DNA of 64,000 nt from Oscillospiraceae bacterium (GTDB taxonomy: Bacteria > Bacillota > Clostridia > Oscillospirales > Oscillospiraceae): positions 1 to 64,000 of the forward strand of contig SVLT01000011.1 in the NCBI GenBank assembly GCA_015067845.1, given 5' to 3'. Made by a program: the position numbers and the translations under genes. Of the stretch, positions 17,334 through 24,708 are shown piece after piece. The number at the start of each line of letters is the position of its first letter. Position 1 is the first letter of the stretch. The notes beneath the pieces are model-generated. The model was not told the DNA's origin and did no database searches. It worked only from the letters and a program-made list of their open reading frames with translations.

Positions 17334-18371
17334 TTATTTCAGTGCCGCCTGATACAAGGTCGCGGTGTATTCCGGGGTCACGCCCTCACGCTGGGTCTTG
17401 ACGATCTCCAATTTTCCCGCATTTTGCAGATCCTGCAAAACGCTGTAAGTCAGGGGATACCGCTGGTCGATCAGCTCGCCCCACAGTCCCCGAACGCCGT
17501 TGTTCAGCTTGCCGATGGTGCAAGGGCCTTCCTCTTTCAGCAGCTTCATGATGATCTCGTAACCGTCGTGGACGATTTCCGGGGTCAGATTACCAATGGG
17601 CAGCGGCGGCTTAAAACGATGGATTTTCGTCTCTTCCAGGGTGATGCTGCCGGAGCTTGCCGGGGGGATGTAGCCGGAAACGAAATAGTCCCGATCCTCA
17701 GGGAATACGATGGACATACTGGACAAAAACACCTCGTCCTCCGTCCGGGCTACGGACATGGGCATATTGTAGTTGGCAAAGGAAACGGTAGGGCCGTCCT
17801 CGGCATGCATAGCAAGGGCAACTGTTTCCTGGGGCATACGGAGAAAAATCTTCTCCAGTGCTGCGGATGTGGACAGTCCTTCCGCCTTTTTATAGTGGTC
17901 GGTGTAATGGCAGACCACTTGGGAATTGTGGACACAGTGGCCGTTGGGAAGGAGGCAATGGCCCTTCATGGCATCGGTGTATTCCGTTTCTGTATCAAAC
18001 CGCACGCCCAGAGCATCCAGTTCCTTTGCGGTGTCTGCGCCGTTGTAAACCGGTGCGTAGCGCACAATGCCGCCGTTGAGGACCATGGCCAATTTCTTAT
18101 CATGGCTCACAAAGGGATGGGCATGATGCACATCACCGCCGGATTTGGAACGGCTGTGGATCAAACCGCAGGTGCCGGGAAAATTCAGGGCATCCGTTTC
18201 TGCCAAAAGCCGGTCCACGTCACCCACCACCTTGGCGGTGTAGAGCTTGCCCTCATGGTAGGTGATGATTCCGGTGTAGTAGCCGCCGCAGAAGCCCTCC
18301 TGCTTTTTGATCATCTCGACCAAAATAGGCGCGGCCTGCTTGTTTCCGATATAACCTGCAATGTTACACAT
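17334..18371 (-). CDS. Stand-alone class II glutamine amidotransferase-like protein with C-terminal winged helix
   Basis: A 345-residue protein beginning MCNIAGYIGN, which puts a cysteine at position 2 ready to be the N-terminal nucleophile of an Ntn-type glutaminase, followed by GTCGLIHSRSKSGGDVHHAHPF and VLNGGIV as in GlmS glutaminase domains. The sugar-isomerase (SIS) domains of GlmS are absent. Instead the last 80 or so residues (LLKEEGPCTIGKLNNGVRGL onward) look like a winged-helix domain. It is the last gene of the teichoic-acid-like operon, 19 bases after the cytidylyltransferase. It may aminate a sugar precursor with an unknown partner or act as a regulator; neither can be decided here. 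Confidence 0.75.
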   Translation of the reverse strand: MCNIAGYIGNKQAAPILVEMIKKQEGFCGGYYTGIITYHEGKLYTAKVVGDVDRLLAETDALNFPGTCGLIHSRSKSGGDVHHAHPFVSHDKKLAMVLNGGIVRYAPVYNGADTAKELDALGVRFDTETEYTDAMKGHCLLPNGHCVHNSQVVCHYTDHYKKAEGLSTSAALEKIFLRMPQETVALAMHAEDGPTVSFANYNMPMSVARTEDEVFLSSMSIVFPEDRDYFVSGYIPPASSGSITLEETKIHRFKPPLPIGNLTPEIVHDGYEIIMKLLKEEGPCTIGKLNNGVRGLWGELIDQRYPLTYSVLQDLQNAGKLEIVKTQREGVTPEYTATLYQAALK

Positions 18372-18390
18372 AAGAATACCCCTTTTTGCC

Positions 18391-19104
18391 TTATTTGGTC
18401 GGTTTCACCGTTTCGTTGCGCAGAATACTGATCATCAGATTGATATCTTCCGGTGTGGTGAGCTTGAAATTGTTCTCCTCGCCCAGGATGCTGTGCACAC
18501 GCCAGCCCTTGCGGAAGCACAGCTCATGATCACCCCGGGTCTCCGCCAGCTCCTGCTGGGTGGCCTCGTTGTTCAGCTTCCAGTAGGGATGGAGGTAGAA
18601 GCTCTCCGGTGCCTGTCCACGGAACAGTTTTGCTCTGTCCAGCAGATCGTCGATGACCGTGCCGTCTTCACTCAAAATGATGGAATCCTTCATGGGAAGC
18701 ACCGGCAGACAGCCGTCGTAGCCTTTCAGGCCGTCCACGATGTCGGTGACCAGCTGGACACTTGCCAGGGCTCTTGCGGATTCATGGACCACCACCACAT
18801 CGTCTTCGCTCTTTGAATACTTCATGCAGCAGTTCAGACCGCTGAACACAGACTCCTGTCTGGACGGACCGGGGTCGGCGAAGTCCAGGAACTTGGTGAT
18901 GTGATACTGCTGGATCCAGTTCAGAATGTCCTTTCTCCAGGGCTCATCCGCCACGATCACAAACCGGTCGATCCGGTCGCACTGCTCGTACTGCTCCAGG
19001 GTGTAGATCAGTACCGGCTTTCCCTCCACAACGATATACTGCTTGGGAATATCCATTTTCATCCGGTTGCCGACGCCACCGGCAAGAATGATACCAAAAT
19101 TCAT
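18391..19104 (-). CDS. IspD/TarI-family cytidylyltransferase
   Basis: A 237-residue nucleotidyltransferase that couples CTP to a polyol or sugar phosphate. GIILAGGVGNRMKMDIPKQY is the CTP-binding loop shared by IspD and TarI, and VVVHESARALAS is the second conserved block. Its place between a CDP-glycerol glycerophosphotransferase-like gene and others of a cell-wall polymer operon favours ribitol-5-phosphate or a similar substrate over the isoprenoid intermediate of IspD. No TarJ-type reductase is beside it, so the exact substrate is open. Confidence 0.82.
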   Translation of the reverse strand: MNFGIILAGGVGNRMKMDIPKQYIVVEGKPVLIYTLEQYEQCDRIDRFVIVADEPWRKDILNWIQQYHITKFLDFADPGPSRQESVFSGLNCCMKYSKSEDDVVVVHESARALASVQLVTDIVDGLKGYDGCLPVLPMKDSIILSEDGTVIDDLLDRAKLFRGQAPESFYLHPYWKLNNEATQQELAETRGDHELCFRKGWRVHSILGEENNFKLTTPEDINLMISILRNETVKPTK

Positions 19105-19123
19105 ATGCGTTCCTTTCTATCGA

Positions 19124-20371
19124 TCAAGCCAGACCGCACTGACCCTTGATGATCTCCACAATTTTCTCTGTGGCATGGCCGTCTTCCTTACAGCCACGGG
19201 CTTTCAGGAATTCCTGACGCTTTTGCTCATAGGCCACCGGATCAAAATTACGAATGCGCTCAGCCAGCTCTTCGTTGGTTTCTGCAATGGGGAAGGGTGT
19301 TTCCTCCAGGGGGTAATAGAAGCCCCGTTCGCTGTCGTAGGCTTTCAGATCCGGCGCATAAATGAAGCCGGGCTTTTGGGTCAGCACCAGGTCGCAGATC
19401 CAGCTGGAATAGTCCGTAATGCCCACATCCGCGGCCACGATCAGCTCCTGAATATCCGGGTATGCGGTAGCGGAAATGATCCGCTCCGTCTCCACGCTGT
19501 TCTTTCTGGCGTTCTTGGTCTTGAAGTGATACCGGTTCAGCAGCACCCAACGGCCGCCGAATTTTGCTTCCAGCGCACGCACAAACTTCATATGATCCAG
19601 ATCGTAGGTGTCCGCTGCGTCGTCATTACGGAAGGTGGGAGCATACAGGGCGATATAGTAGCTTTCCGGGATATCGTAGAACTCGCAGACCCGGGATCTG
19701 ATCTTGGCCTGCTCCTGCTTGCTCAAAAAGAACACATCGTTCCGAGCGTGGCCCAGTTCCAGAATCTCCGTCTTGGGCCAATGAGTGGAACGGAACACCT
19801 CGGTTTCGAAGGTGCTGTTGGAAATACACACGGTGGTTGCCTTGCCTGCCATGGCGGCGGACATGGACCAGCGGGCGTTTTTCACATCCTGCTTGCCGAT
19901 CCGTTTCAGGCCCATGGAGCCGTGCCAGGTCTGCAAATAGAACTGGCCCTTTTTCTTGGGAATGGGGTTCCAGGTAAAGTTCAGGGCATTGTCCACCCAC
20001 ACCTTGGCGGTGGCAACTTCCTTGAAAAATTCATAGGAATCACGGACCACCAGCCGCACATTCTTGGGATACTGGCCGGATGCCATCTGGGCCTTTGTGC
20101 AGACCCAAACGATATCCAGGGGCAGCTTCTGCTCCAAAAGCTCCTCGCAGATATATTTCTGGTTGCACATATAGTTGTTATTGAAGGTCATGAACACGAC
20201 CTTATTATCCTGGATCTTGCTGGTGCCGCTGAGGATCAGTCTGGCGATGGCCGCAAGGCCATAGTCCACGAAGGCACGCAGACCGCGGAAAAAGTCAGCG
20301 ATCAAGGTGAAAATCACCTTAAAAAACTGTCCTTCTACAAAATTCTTTGCGATTTTTCTGAAAATTTTCAT
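19124..20371 (-). CDS. CDP-glycerol:glycerophosphate glycerophosphotransferase family (TagB/TagF-like)
   Basis: A 415-residue peripheral membrane glycosyl/phosphotransferase. An amphipathic N-terminus is followed by YLQTWHGSMGLKRIG, the family's HG motif with the catalytic histidine, LYAPTFRNDD, and AADVGITDYSSWICDL, the nucleotide-binding end of the active site. Such enzymes add glycerol- or ribitol-phosphate units to a lipid-linked teichoic acid at the inner membrane face. One catalytic domain and no polymerase-length extension is seen, so it could be a primase or a short polymerase. It precedes the cytidylyltransferase by 19 bases. Confidence 0.9.
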   Translation of the reverse strand: MKIFRKIAKNFVEGQFFKVIFTLIADFFRGLRAFVDYGLAAIARLILSGTSKIQDNKVVFMTFNNNYMCNQKYICEELLEQKLPLDIVWVCTKAQMASGQYPKNVRLVVRDSYEFFKEVATAKVWVDNALNFTWNPIPKKKGQFYLQTWHGSMGLKRIGKQDVKNARWSMSAAMAGKATTVCISNSTFETEVFRSTHWPKTEILELGHARNDVFFLSKQEQAKIRSRVCEFYDIPESYYIALYAPTFRNDDAADTYDLDHMKFVRALEAKFGGRWVLLNRYHFKTKNARKNSVETERIISATAYPDIQELIVAADVGITDYSSWICDLVLTQKPGFIYAPDLKAYDSERGFYYPLEETPFPIAETNEELAERIRNFDPVAYEQKRQEFLKARGCKEDGHATEKIVEIIKGQCGLA

Positions 20372-20402
20372 AATCCAATTTCTCTTTCTCTCGTTTTTGG
20401 CC

Positions 20403-21128
20403 TTACATAAACTTCTGGTAAGCTGTCAAGACTTCGTTGGTGTCTCCCAGCATTTTGATGCGGCCGTCGTGCATCCAGAGCATTTTGGTGCAAAGGGCTT
20501 TCAGGGTGCTGATGCTGTGGGAAACGATCAGAACGGTGCGATTTTCCGCGGAGATCAGCTCCTTCATCTTTTTGGAGCTCTTCTTTTTGAAATGCTCATC
20601 GCCCACGCTCAAAATCTCGTCGATGAGAATGATATCCGTCTCCAAAAAGGCGGTAATGGAAAATGCCAGCTTGGAGTACATACCCTTGGAGTAGGTTTTC
20701 ACCGGCTTGTCGATGAAGTCACCCAGCTCAGAAAATTCGATGATTTTCTCCATTTTCTCCCGGATCTGCTCCTCGGTAAAGCCCAAAAGCAGGCCGTTGA
20801 GAACGATGTTCTCCCGTCCGCTGAGGTTCTTCTCAAAGCCCACGCCAATGGACAGCAGGGACACGGACTGTCCGAACAGCTCCACTTCTCCGCTGTCCGG
20901 GGCAAAAATGCCCCCTACCGTGTTCAGAAGGGTGGATTTTCCGCTGCCGTTCTTGCCGATGATGCCCAGGATCTCTCCTTTTTTCACATCCAGAGAGAAG
21001 TCCTTGACCGCATGGAACATGGGCGCCTTTTTCGCGCCGCCCTTGAACAGCATCCGCTTGATGGAATAGCCGTGAAGCTCCTTGTAGTAAATATTCAGAT
21101 CTTTAATTCGAATCGCAATATCGTTCAT
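20403..21128 (-). CDS. Teichoic-acid-type ABC exporter, ATPase subunit (TagH-like)
   Basis: A 241-residue ABC ATPase: Walker A GIIGKNGSGKSTLL, signature region KTYSKGMYSKLAFS (a variant of LSGGQ, normal for this subfamily), Walker B DIILIDEILSVGD, and the switch histidine in VSHS. The long N-terminal segment before the Walker motif (YYKELHGYSIKRM) is typical of polysaccharide and teichoic acid exporters. It lacks the C-terminal carbohydrate-binding extension. It pairs with the permease encoded two bases upstream. The frame is open further upstream, but the ATG after AAGGTA is the only start that does not run into the permease gene. Confidence 0.92.
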   Translation of the reverse strand: MNDIAIRIKDLNIYYKELHGYSIKRMLFKGGAKKAPMFHAVKDFSLDVKKGEILGIIGKNGSGKSTLLNTVGGIFAPDSGEVELFGQSVSLLSIGVGFEKNLSGRENIVLNGLLLGFTEEQIREKMEKIIEFSELGDFIDKPVKTYSKGMYSKLAFSITAFLETDIILIDEILSVGDEHFKKKSSKKMKELISAENRTVLIVSHSISTLKALCTKMLWMHDGRIKMLGDTNEVLTAYQKFM

Positions 21129-21130
21129 GA

Positions 21131-21913
21131 TTAAAGTACCTTTACATAACTGTTTTCGTTTTTCTGGATCAGGCGGATACCGGCATAGGAGAGCAAAATG
21201 CCCACAACCGTCCAGGCTCCCAGCCAGAGCAAATTGGGTGTCCTGCTGTAAAGCAGAGCGTCCCGCATACTGCTTAAATACAGGGCAATGGGATTCAGCC
21301 GCACCAGCCAGTAGCCCCACACGCCGGCCACCTTGTCAGCCAGATTGTAGAACACGCCGGTCATATAGAACAAAAGGCGCAGGACGATGTTTGTGATATT
21401 GGCCAGGTCTTCCACATAAACGCCAAAATGCAAAAGCAAGGCGCAGATGCCAAAGGTGAAGATCAAAAACGACAGCAGCACCGGGAAAAACCACAGCACA
21501 TTCCAGGACAGGGGCACTTGGTAGATCACCATGAGCACCACAACAATGCAGAAGCTGATAACGGTTTTGAAGCCGTTTCGCATCATTTTCTCGATCAGCA
21601 GAATGTACTTGGGAATGTACACCTTGGAGACGATGGCCTTATTGCCCCGCACCAGCTTGACGCTGGTTTTCAGCATCACATTAAAAAACTCCCAAATGGT
21701 GATGCCCAGGAAAATGAAGGCTGTCAGATACTCGATCTTTCCCTTGAAAAAGAGGGAAAAGATCACGGCGTAGATGGCCATAAAGCACAGGGGCTCCAAG
21801 ATCCACCAGATCCAGTTCAGGTAGGAATTGGCTACCTCCGCGTTCAGCTCCGACTTGGCGGCACGGCGCATATAGGCGCTGTATTTTTTAACATCAGAAA
21901 AAAACTTATTCAT
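21131..21913 (-). CDS. Teichoic-acid-type ABC exporter, permease subunit (TagG-like)
   Basis: A 260-residue ABC-2 permease with six hydrophobic segments, containing WWILEPLCFMAIYAVIF, the conserved block after the first cytoplasmic helix, and YMTGVFYNLAD and LNPIALYLSSMRDALLY near the end. With the TagH-like ATPase it should flip a completed lipid-linked wall polymer across the membrane. Its start overlaps the end of the LicD gene by eight bases, which suggests coupled translation. Confidence 0.9.
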   Translation of the reverse strand: MNKFFSDVKKYSAYMRRAAKSELNAEVANSYLNWIWWILEPLCFMAIYAVIFSLFFKGKIEYLTAFIFLGITIWEFFNVMLKTSVKLVRGNKAIVSKVYIPKYILLIEKMMRNGFKTVISFCIVVVLMVIYQVPLSWNVLWFFPVLLSFLIFTFGICALLLHFGVYVEDLANITNIVLRLLFYMTGVFYNLADKVAGVWGYWLVRLNPIALYLSSMRDALLYSRTPNLLWLGAWTVVGILLSYAGIRLIQKNENSYVKVL

Positions 21914-22814
21914 TCGTTTCTCCTAATTCCAGTTCCAGAATTCCATGGACCTCACGCTTTTCCACCGGTGGGATCCGGTGATAATCGCCGTAGAGATTGG
22001 TCAGGTATTTGTCCGGATCTGCCATTGTAAAATAACTGCGGTCAGCAAAGGCGACTTCCTGCACCGGGAGCATGATATCCCGGGCAACCACTTCGCCGAA
22101 ATAGTGCCCTCTGCCGGTGGGGATGGTCACATATTTGGACTTACCGTTGCGGTAACAGGCATCCCATTTTTCGGCCATTACGCACCAGCGGTGCAGAGAG
22201 AAAAAGCTCAGGCATTTTCCCAAAAAGGCTTTGATCTTCACGGTTTTCAGGAATTTTTCGTCCTCAAAATAGACAAAATACCGATCCTTTTTCACATTCA
22301 TCCGCACACAGGAGCAGCAAAGGTGCAAAAAGCTGGAAACGGCACCGTGCAGACCGCGCCAAAGACAGAAGTTCGGCACATTTTCCATGGGGAACACATC
22401 CAGAAAAAGACCGGCGCAGTCCGGATCCGGATCAAACAGCTCCAAAAACCGGGTGCCCTTTTTCCGCATCTTCAAAAACGGAAGGTCGTACAGGGCGCTG
22501 CTGTGGATGGTCTGCACCCAGTAGCGATCACCCAATTCTTGGGTGATCAGCTCCGCCAGTCGGTCATAATCCGCCCGGGGCATAGCCAGATCCAGATCAT
22601 CGTCCCAGGGGATGAAGCCTCCATGCCGGGCCGCGCCCAGGGCCGAACCGCCACAGAGGAAATAGGTAAGGCCGTGCTTGCGGCACAGACGGTCAAAATC
22701 GTCCATCATGCCCAGCAGCACCTGCTGGATCTGCTCCACATCCGCTTGACTCAATGTCCGCAGCTTGGAATTGCCCACAACCATTTTCCGAACCGCATCG
22801 TGGGTTTTCAGCAC
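21906..22814 (-). CDS. LicD-family phosphotransferase
   Basis: A 302-residue member of the LicD nucleotidyltransferase-fold family: YFLCGGSALGAARHGGFIPW followed by DDDLDLAMPRADYDRL is the defining block, with the metal-binding aspartates in DDDLDL. LicD proteins attach phosphocholine or related phospho-groups to teichoic acids and glycans. The start is GTG with GGAAGGAGGG six bases upstream. As first gene of the six-gene operon it implies that the exported polymer is decorated with a phosphodiester-linked group; choline itself is not established. Confidence 0.9.
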   Translation of the reverse strand: MLKTHDAVRKMVVGNSKLRTLSQADVEQIQQVLLGMMDDFDRLCRKHGLTYFLCGGSALGAARHGGFIPWDDDLDLAMPRADYDRLAELITQELGDRYWVQTIHSSALYDLPFLKMRKKGTRFLELFDPDPDCAGLFLDVFPMENVPNFCLWRGLHGAVSSFLHLCCSCVRMNVKKDRYFVYFEDEKFLKTVKIKAFLGKCLSFFSLHRWCVMAEKWDACYRNGKSKYVTIPTGRGHYFGEVVARDIMLPVQEVAFADRSYFTMADPDKYLTNLYGDYHRIPPVEKREVHGILELELGETNE

Positions 22815-22865
22815 GCAAAGCCCTCCTTCCTCAAAAAACGCTATAATTCGCAGTATAGCTATTTT

Positions 22866-22894
22866 ATTATACCCTCAACAGGGCAAAAAGTCAA
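22866..22894 (-). promoter_or_regulatory. Promoter of the teichoic-acid-like operon
   Basis: On the minus strand TTGACT and TATAAT with exactly 17 bases between them, about 50 bases before the LicD GTG start. Confidence 0.75.
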
Positions 22895-22920
22895 CATTGG
22901 GACTTTTTGCGCAAAATGCT

Positions 22921-22948
22921 TTGCTTTTCCCGGAAACCGTGATATAAT
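22921..22948 (+). promoter_or_regulatory. Promoter of the monooxygenase-fold gene
   Basis: TTGCTT and TATAAT with a 16-base spacer, diverging from the teichoic-acid-like operon promoter. Confidence 0.5.
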
Positions 22949-22976
22949 AAGGAAAACATCTTCAGGAGGAAGCACC

Positions 22977-23264
22977 ATGTATACCATCTATGTCAAATTC
23001 ACCTGTCTGTCGGAAAAGCGGGCAGCATTCATCGAAAAGGTAAAGGAAACCGGCGTCCTGGAGGCCATCCGCGGCGAGGACGGCTGCATCCGCTATGACT
23101 ATTACCTGTCCGAGAAGGATCCCAACGAGCTGCTGCTGATCGAGCAGTGGACCTCCAAGGAGCATCAGCAGATCCATCTGACCCAGCCCCATATGGACAC
23201 CCTGCGCGGTTTTAAGGGCGATTATATCACCGATACTGTCCTGGGCGAAATCGAATTGAAATAA
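22977..23264 (+). CDS. ABM-fold (antibiotic biosynthesis monooxygenase/YgiN-like) small protein
   Basis: A 95-residue dimeric ferredoxin-like alpha/beta protein. The pattern MYTIYVKFTC, EDGCIRYDYYLSEKDPNELL, IEQWTSKEHQQIHL and PHMDTL is standard for the ABM superfamily (YgiN, LsrG, haem-degrading relatives). Members include quinol monooxygenases, the autoinducer-2 enzyme LsrG and proteins of unknown role, and no specific function can be assigned. GGAGGA is located six bases before the ATG. Confidence 0.85.
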   Translation: MYTIYVKFTCLSEKRAAFIEKVKETGVLEAIRGEDGCIRYDYYLSEKDPNELLLIEQWTSKEHQQIHLTQPHMDTLRGFKGDYITDTVLGEIELK

Positions 23265-23289
23265 CCGTCCTTTTCTCAGGAGGAACAGT

Positions 23290-24024
23290 ATGAACATTTT
23301 ATCTATCGGCAACAGCTTTTCCAAGGATGCACAGCGCTATCTTCACCAGATCGCACGGGCGGACGGTGCTGAGCTGACTTGCGTCAATCTCTTCATCGGC
23401 GGCTGTCCGATTTCCCGGCACTACCGGACTATGCTGAGTGGAGAACGGGCATACACCCTGGAGATCAACGGTCACAGCACCGGCTTTTTCGTTTCCCTGC
23501 AGGAAGCACTGCTGAATCGCAACTGGGATGTGATCACCCTTCAGCAGGTCAGCCATGAATCCGTCAACTATGAGACGTATCAGCCCTACCTGAATGAGCT
23601 TGTGGCCTATGTGCGGCACTGCGTACCGAAAGCGAAGATTCTGATCCATCAAATCTGGGCATATGAGCAAGGCAACAAAACCATGCACGAAACTTTGGGT
23701 TTTCCGGACCAGAAGGATATGTTCCTTGCGCTGAAATCGGCTTACGCACAGGCTGCCCAGGAGATCCGCGCAGACGGAATCCTTCCTTCCGGAGAAGTGT
23801 TCCAGGCTTTGCTGGCAAACGGCATTGAAAAAGTACACCGGGACATGGCCCATGCCGGTTGGGGCCTTGGCAGATATGCCCTGGGTCTGACCTGGTATAC
23901 CGTGTTGACCGGACGGAATGTGGACGGCATTGCTTTTTCGGACTTTGATGAGGAAGTTACCCCTCAGCAGATCGCCATAGCCAAGAAATGCGTTCAGGAA
24001 GTGGCAGAAAAGTACCGCAGTTAA
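23290..24024 (+). CDS. DUF4886-like SGNH-hydrolase-type protein
   Basis: A 244-residue cytoplasmic protein with the start MNILSIGNSFSKDA, where GNSFS replaces the GDS block of SGNH esterases, followed by WDVITLQQVSHES and ILIHQIWAYEQ. This is the pattern of DUF4886, whose members often lie in polysaccharide-use regions and may be carbohydrate esterases. It begins 25 bases after the ABM-fold gene with AGGAGGA upstream and is probably co-transcribed with it. Confidence 0.78.
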   Translation: MNILSIGNSFSKDAQRYLHQIARADGAELTCVNLFIGGCPISRHYRTMLSGERAYTLEINGHSTGFFVSLQEALLNRNWDVITLQQVSHESVNYETYQPYLNELVAYVRHCVPKAKILIHQIWAYEQGNKTMHETLGFPDQKDMFLALKSAYAQAAQEIRADGILPSGEVFQALLANGIEKVHRDMAHAGWGLGRYALGLTWYTVLTGRNVDGIAFSDFDEEVTPQQIAIAKKCVQEVAEKYRS

Positions 24025-24034
24025 TATTATGCTT

Positions 24035-24060
24035 ACCGCCTGCATGGGAGTGCAGGCGGT
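24035..24060 (+). terminator. Possible terminator
   Basis: A 10-bp stem (ACCGCCTGCA) with a six-base loop just after the DUF4886 gene. It is not followed directly by a T run, so its efficiency is uncertain. Confidence 0.4.
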
Positions 24061-24086
24061 GCATTGGAAAAAAGATAATTTTTTTC

Positions 24087-24115
24087 TTGACAAACCATAT
24101 TTCCTCATGTATAAT
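24087..24115 (+). promoter_or_regulatory. tRNA operon promoter
   Basis: Consensus TTGACA and TATAAT with a 17-base spacer, 41 bases before tRNA-Met. Confidence 0.85.
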
Positions 24116-24156
24116 GACAAGGCTGATTTCGGACGATCTGAAGTGAGCAGTTATAT

Positions 24157-24232
24157 GGCGGCGTAACTCAGTTGGTAGAGTACCCGGTTCATACCCGGTC
24201 TGTCACCTGTTCAAGTCAGGTCGCCGCTACCA
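24157..24232 (+). tRNA. tRNA-Met (CAT)
   Basis: A 76-base cloverleaf with encoded CCA. The acceptor stem is GGCGGCG/CGCCGCT, the D-arm ACTC/GAGT, the anticodon loop TTCATAC and the T-arm ACCTG/CAGGT. The anticodon stem lacks the three consecutive G-C pairs of initiators, so this is an elongator tRNA; a tRNA-Ile with lysidine-modified CAU is a less likely alternative. Confidence 0.93.
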
Positions 24233-24307
24233 GGCCCGTTGGTCAAGCGGTTAAGACACCGCCCTTTCACGGCGGTAACATGGGTTCGATTCCCGTACGG
24301 GTCACCA
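24233..24307 (+). tRNA. tRNA-Glu (TTC)
   Basis: A 75-base cloverleaf starting on the base after the CCA of tRNA-Met, so the pair must be cut from one transcript. The acceptor is GGCCCGT/ACGGGTC, the anticodon stem CCGCC/GGCGG with loop CTTTCAC, and CCA is encoded. Its last 20 bases before CA recur at 24516-24535. Confidence 0.95.
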
Positions 24308-24310
24308 AAT

Positions 24311-24342
24311 AAAAATCCCACACCTTTTGGTGTGGGATTTTT
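24311..24342 (+). terminator. tRNA operon terminator
   Basis: A 14-bp stem (AAAAATCCCACACC) with a TTTT loop and a T-rich 3' arm, three bases after tRNA-Glu. Confidence 0.9.
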
Positions 24343-24423
24343 ATTTGACGATTCCTGCGGAATCGAAGAGACCGGCCGAGCGAAGCGAGGTTAAAAACAT
24401 GCCGGGGGCATGTTTTTTAGGTC

Positions 24424-24480
24424 GGGGGAGATTCCATCGTTCTGAGGGTGCTGCCTGAAAGGCAGTGAAATCAGAACGAT
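24424..24480 (+). other. Structured element A (hairpin with conserved internal loop)
   Basis: GGGGGAGAT and three bases lead into a perfect 10-bp stem (24436-24445 with 24471-24480), a 5-by-5 internal loop (GGGTG opposite TGAAA), and a 5-bp inner stem (24451-24455 with 24461-24465). Element B, 140 bases downstream, has the same geometry with different stem sequences. The stretch from the tRNA terminator to the capA gene (about 24343-24708) contains no gene; these elements and the tRNA fragment are its content. Confidence 0.6.
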
Positions 24481-24515
24481 CACGAAAGAACAACACCCCA
24501 GGGCGAAAATGTAAA

Positions 24516-24535
24516 TCGATTCCCGTACGGGTCAC
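24516..24535 (+). repeat. Duplicate of the tRNA-Glu 3' end
   Basis: Twenty bases identical to 24286-24305 inside tRNA-Glu (T-loop end, T-stem and acceptor 3' strand), 230 bases downstream. The flanks do not match and no cloverleaf can form here. It may be an old attachment-site half or the remnant of a duplicated tRNA. Confidence 0.8.
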
Positions 24536-24563
24536 AACATGCCAGCGGACACTTGGTTAGCCC

Positions 24564-24621
24564 GGGGGAGATCCCCTCTCTTTCAGAGCGCAGTCCGCCT
24601 GGACTGTGAAATGAAAGAGAG
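24564..24621 (+). other. Structured element B (covarying partner of element A)
   Basis: GGGGGAGAT and three bases precede a perfect 10-bp stem (24576-24585 with 24612-24621), a 5-by-5 internal loop (GAGCG opposite TGAAA), and a 6-bp inner stem (24591-24596 with 24601-24606). An AACATGCC word lies upstream of both elements, also exactly 140 bases apart. Confidence 0.6.
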
Positions 24622-24648
24622 ATGACTAAACAAAAGTCTCTTTTTCCC

Positions 24649-24677
24649 TTGTGCAAATCCAAATTATGATATATAAT
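24649..24677 (+). promoter_or_regulatory. Promoter of the CapA-like gene
   Basis: TTGTGC and TATAAT with a 17-base spacer, 31 bases before the ATG and just after structured element B. Confidence 0.6.
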
Positions 24678-24708
24678 AACAAAAACAAAGAAAACGGGGT
24701 GACCGGTG

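Noticed and set aside
17334-18371. Complete GlmS (glucosamine-6-phosphate synthase)
   Set aside because: Only the glutaminase part is present; the two SIS domains are absent and the length is 345 rather than about 600 residues.
18391-19104. Certain IspD (isoprenoid pathway)
   Set aside because: The fold is shared with TarI, and the cell-wall polymer operon context favours a polyol-phosphate substrate, so the specific name was not given.
24516-24535. A third tRNA gene
   Set aside because: Only the last 20 bases match tRNA-Glu. The upstream bases cannot form D- or anticodon arms.
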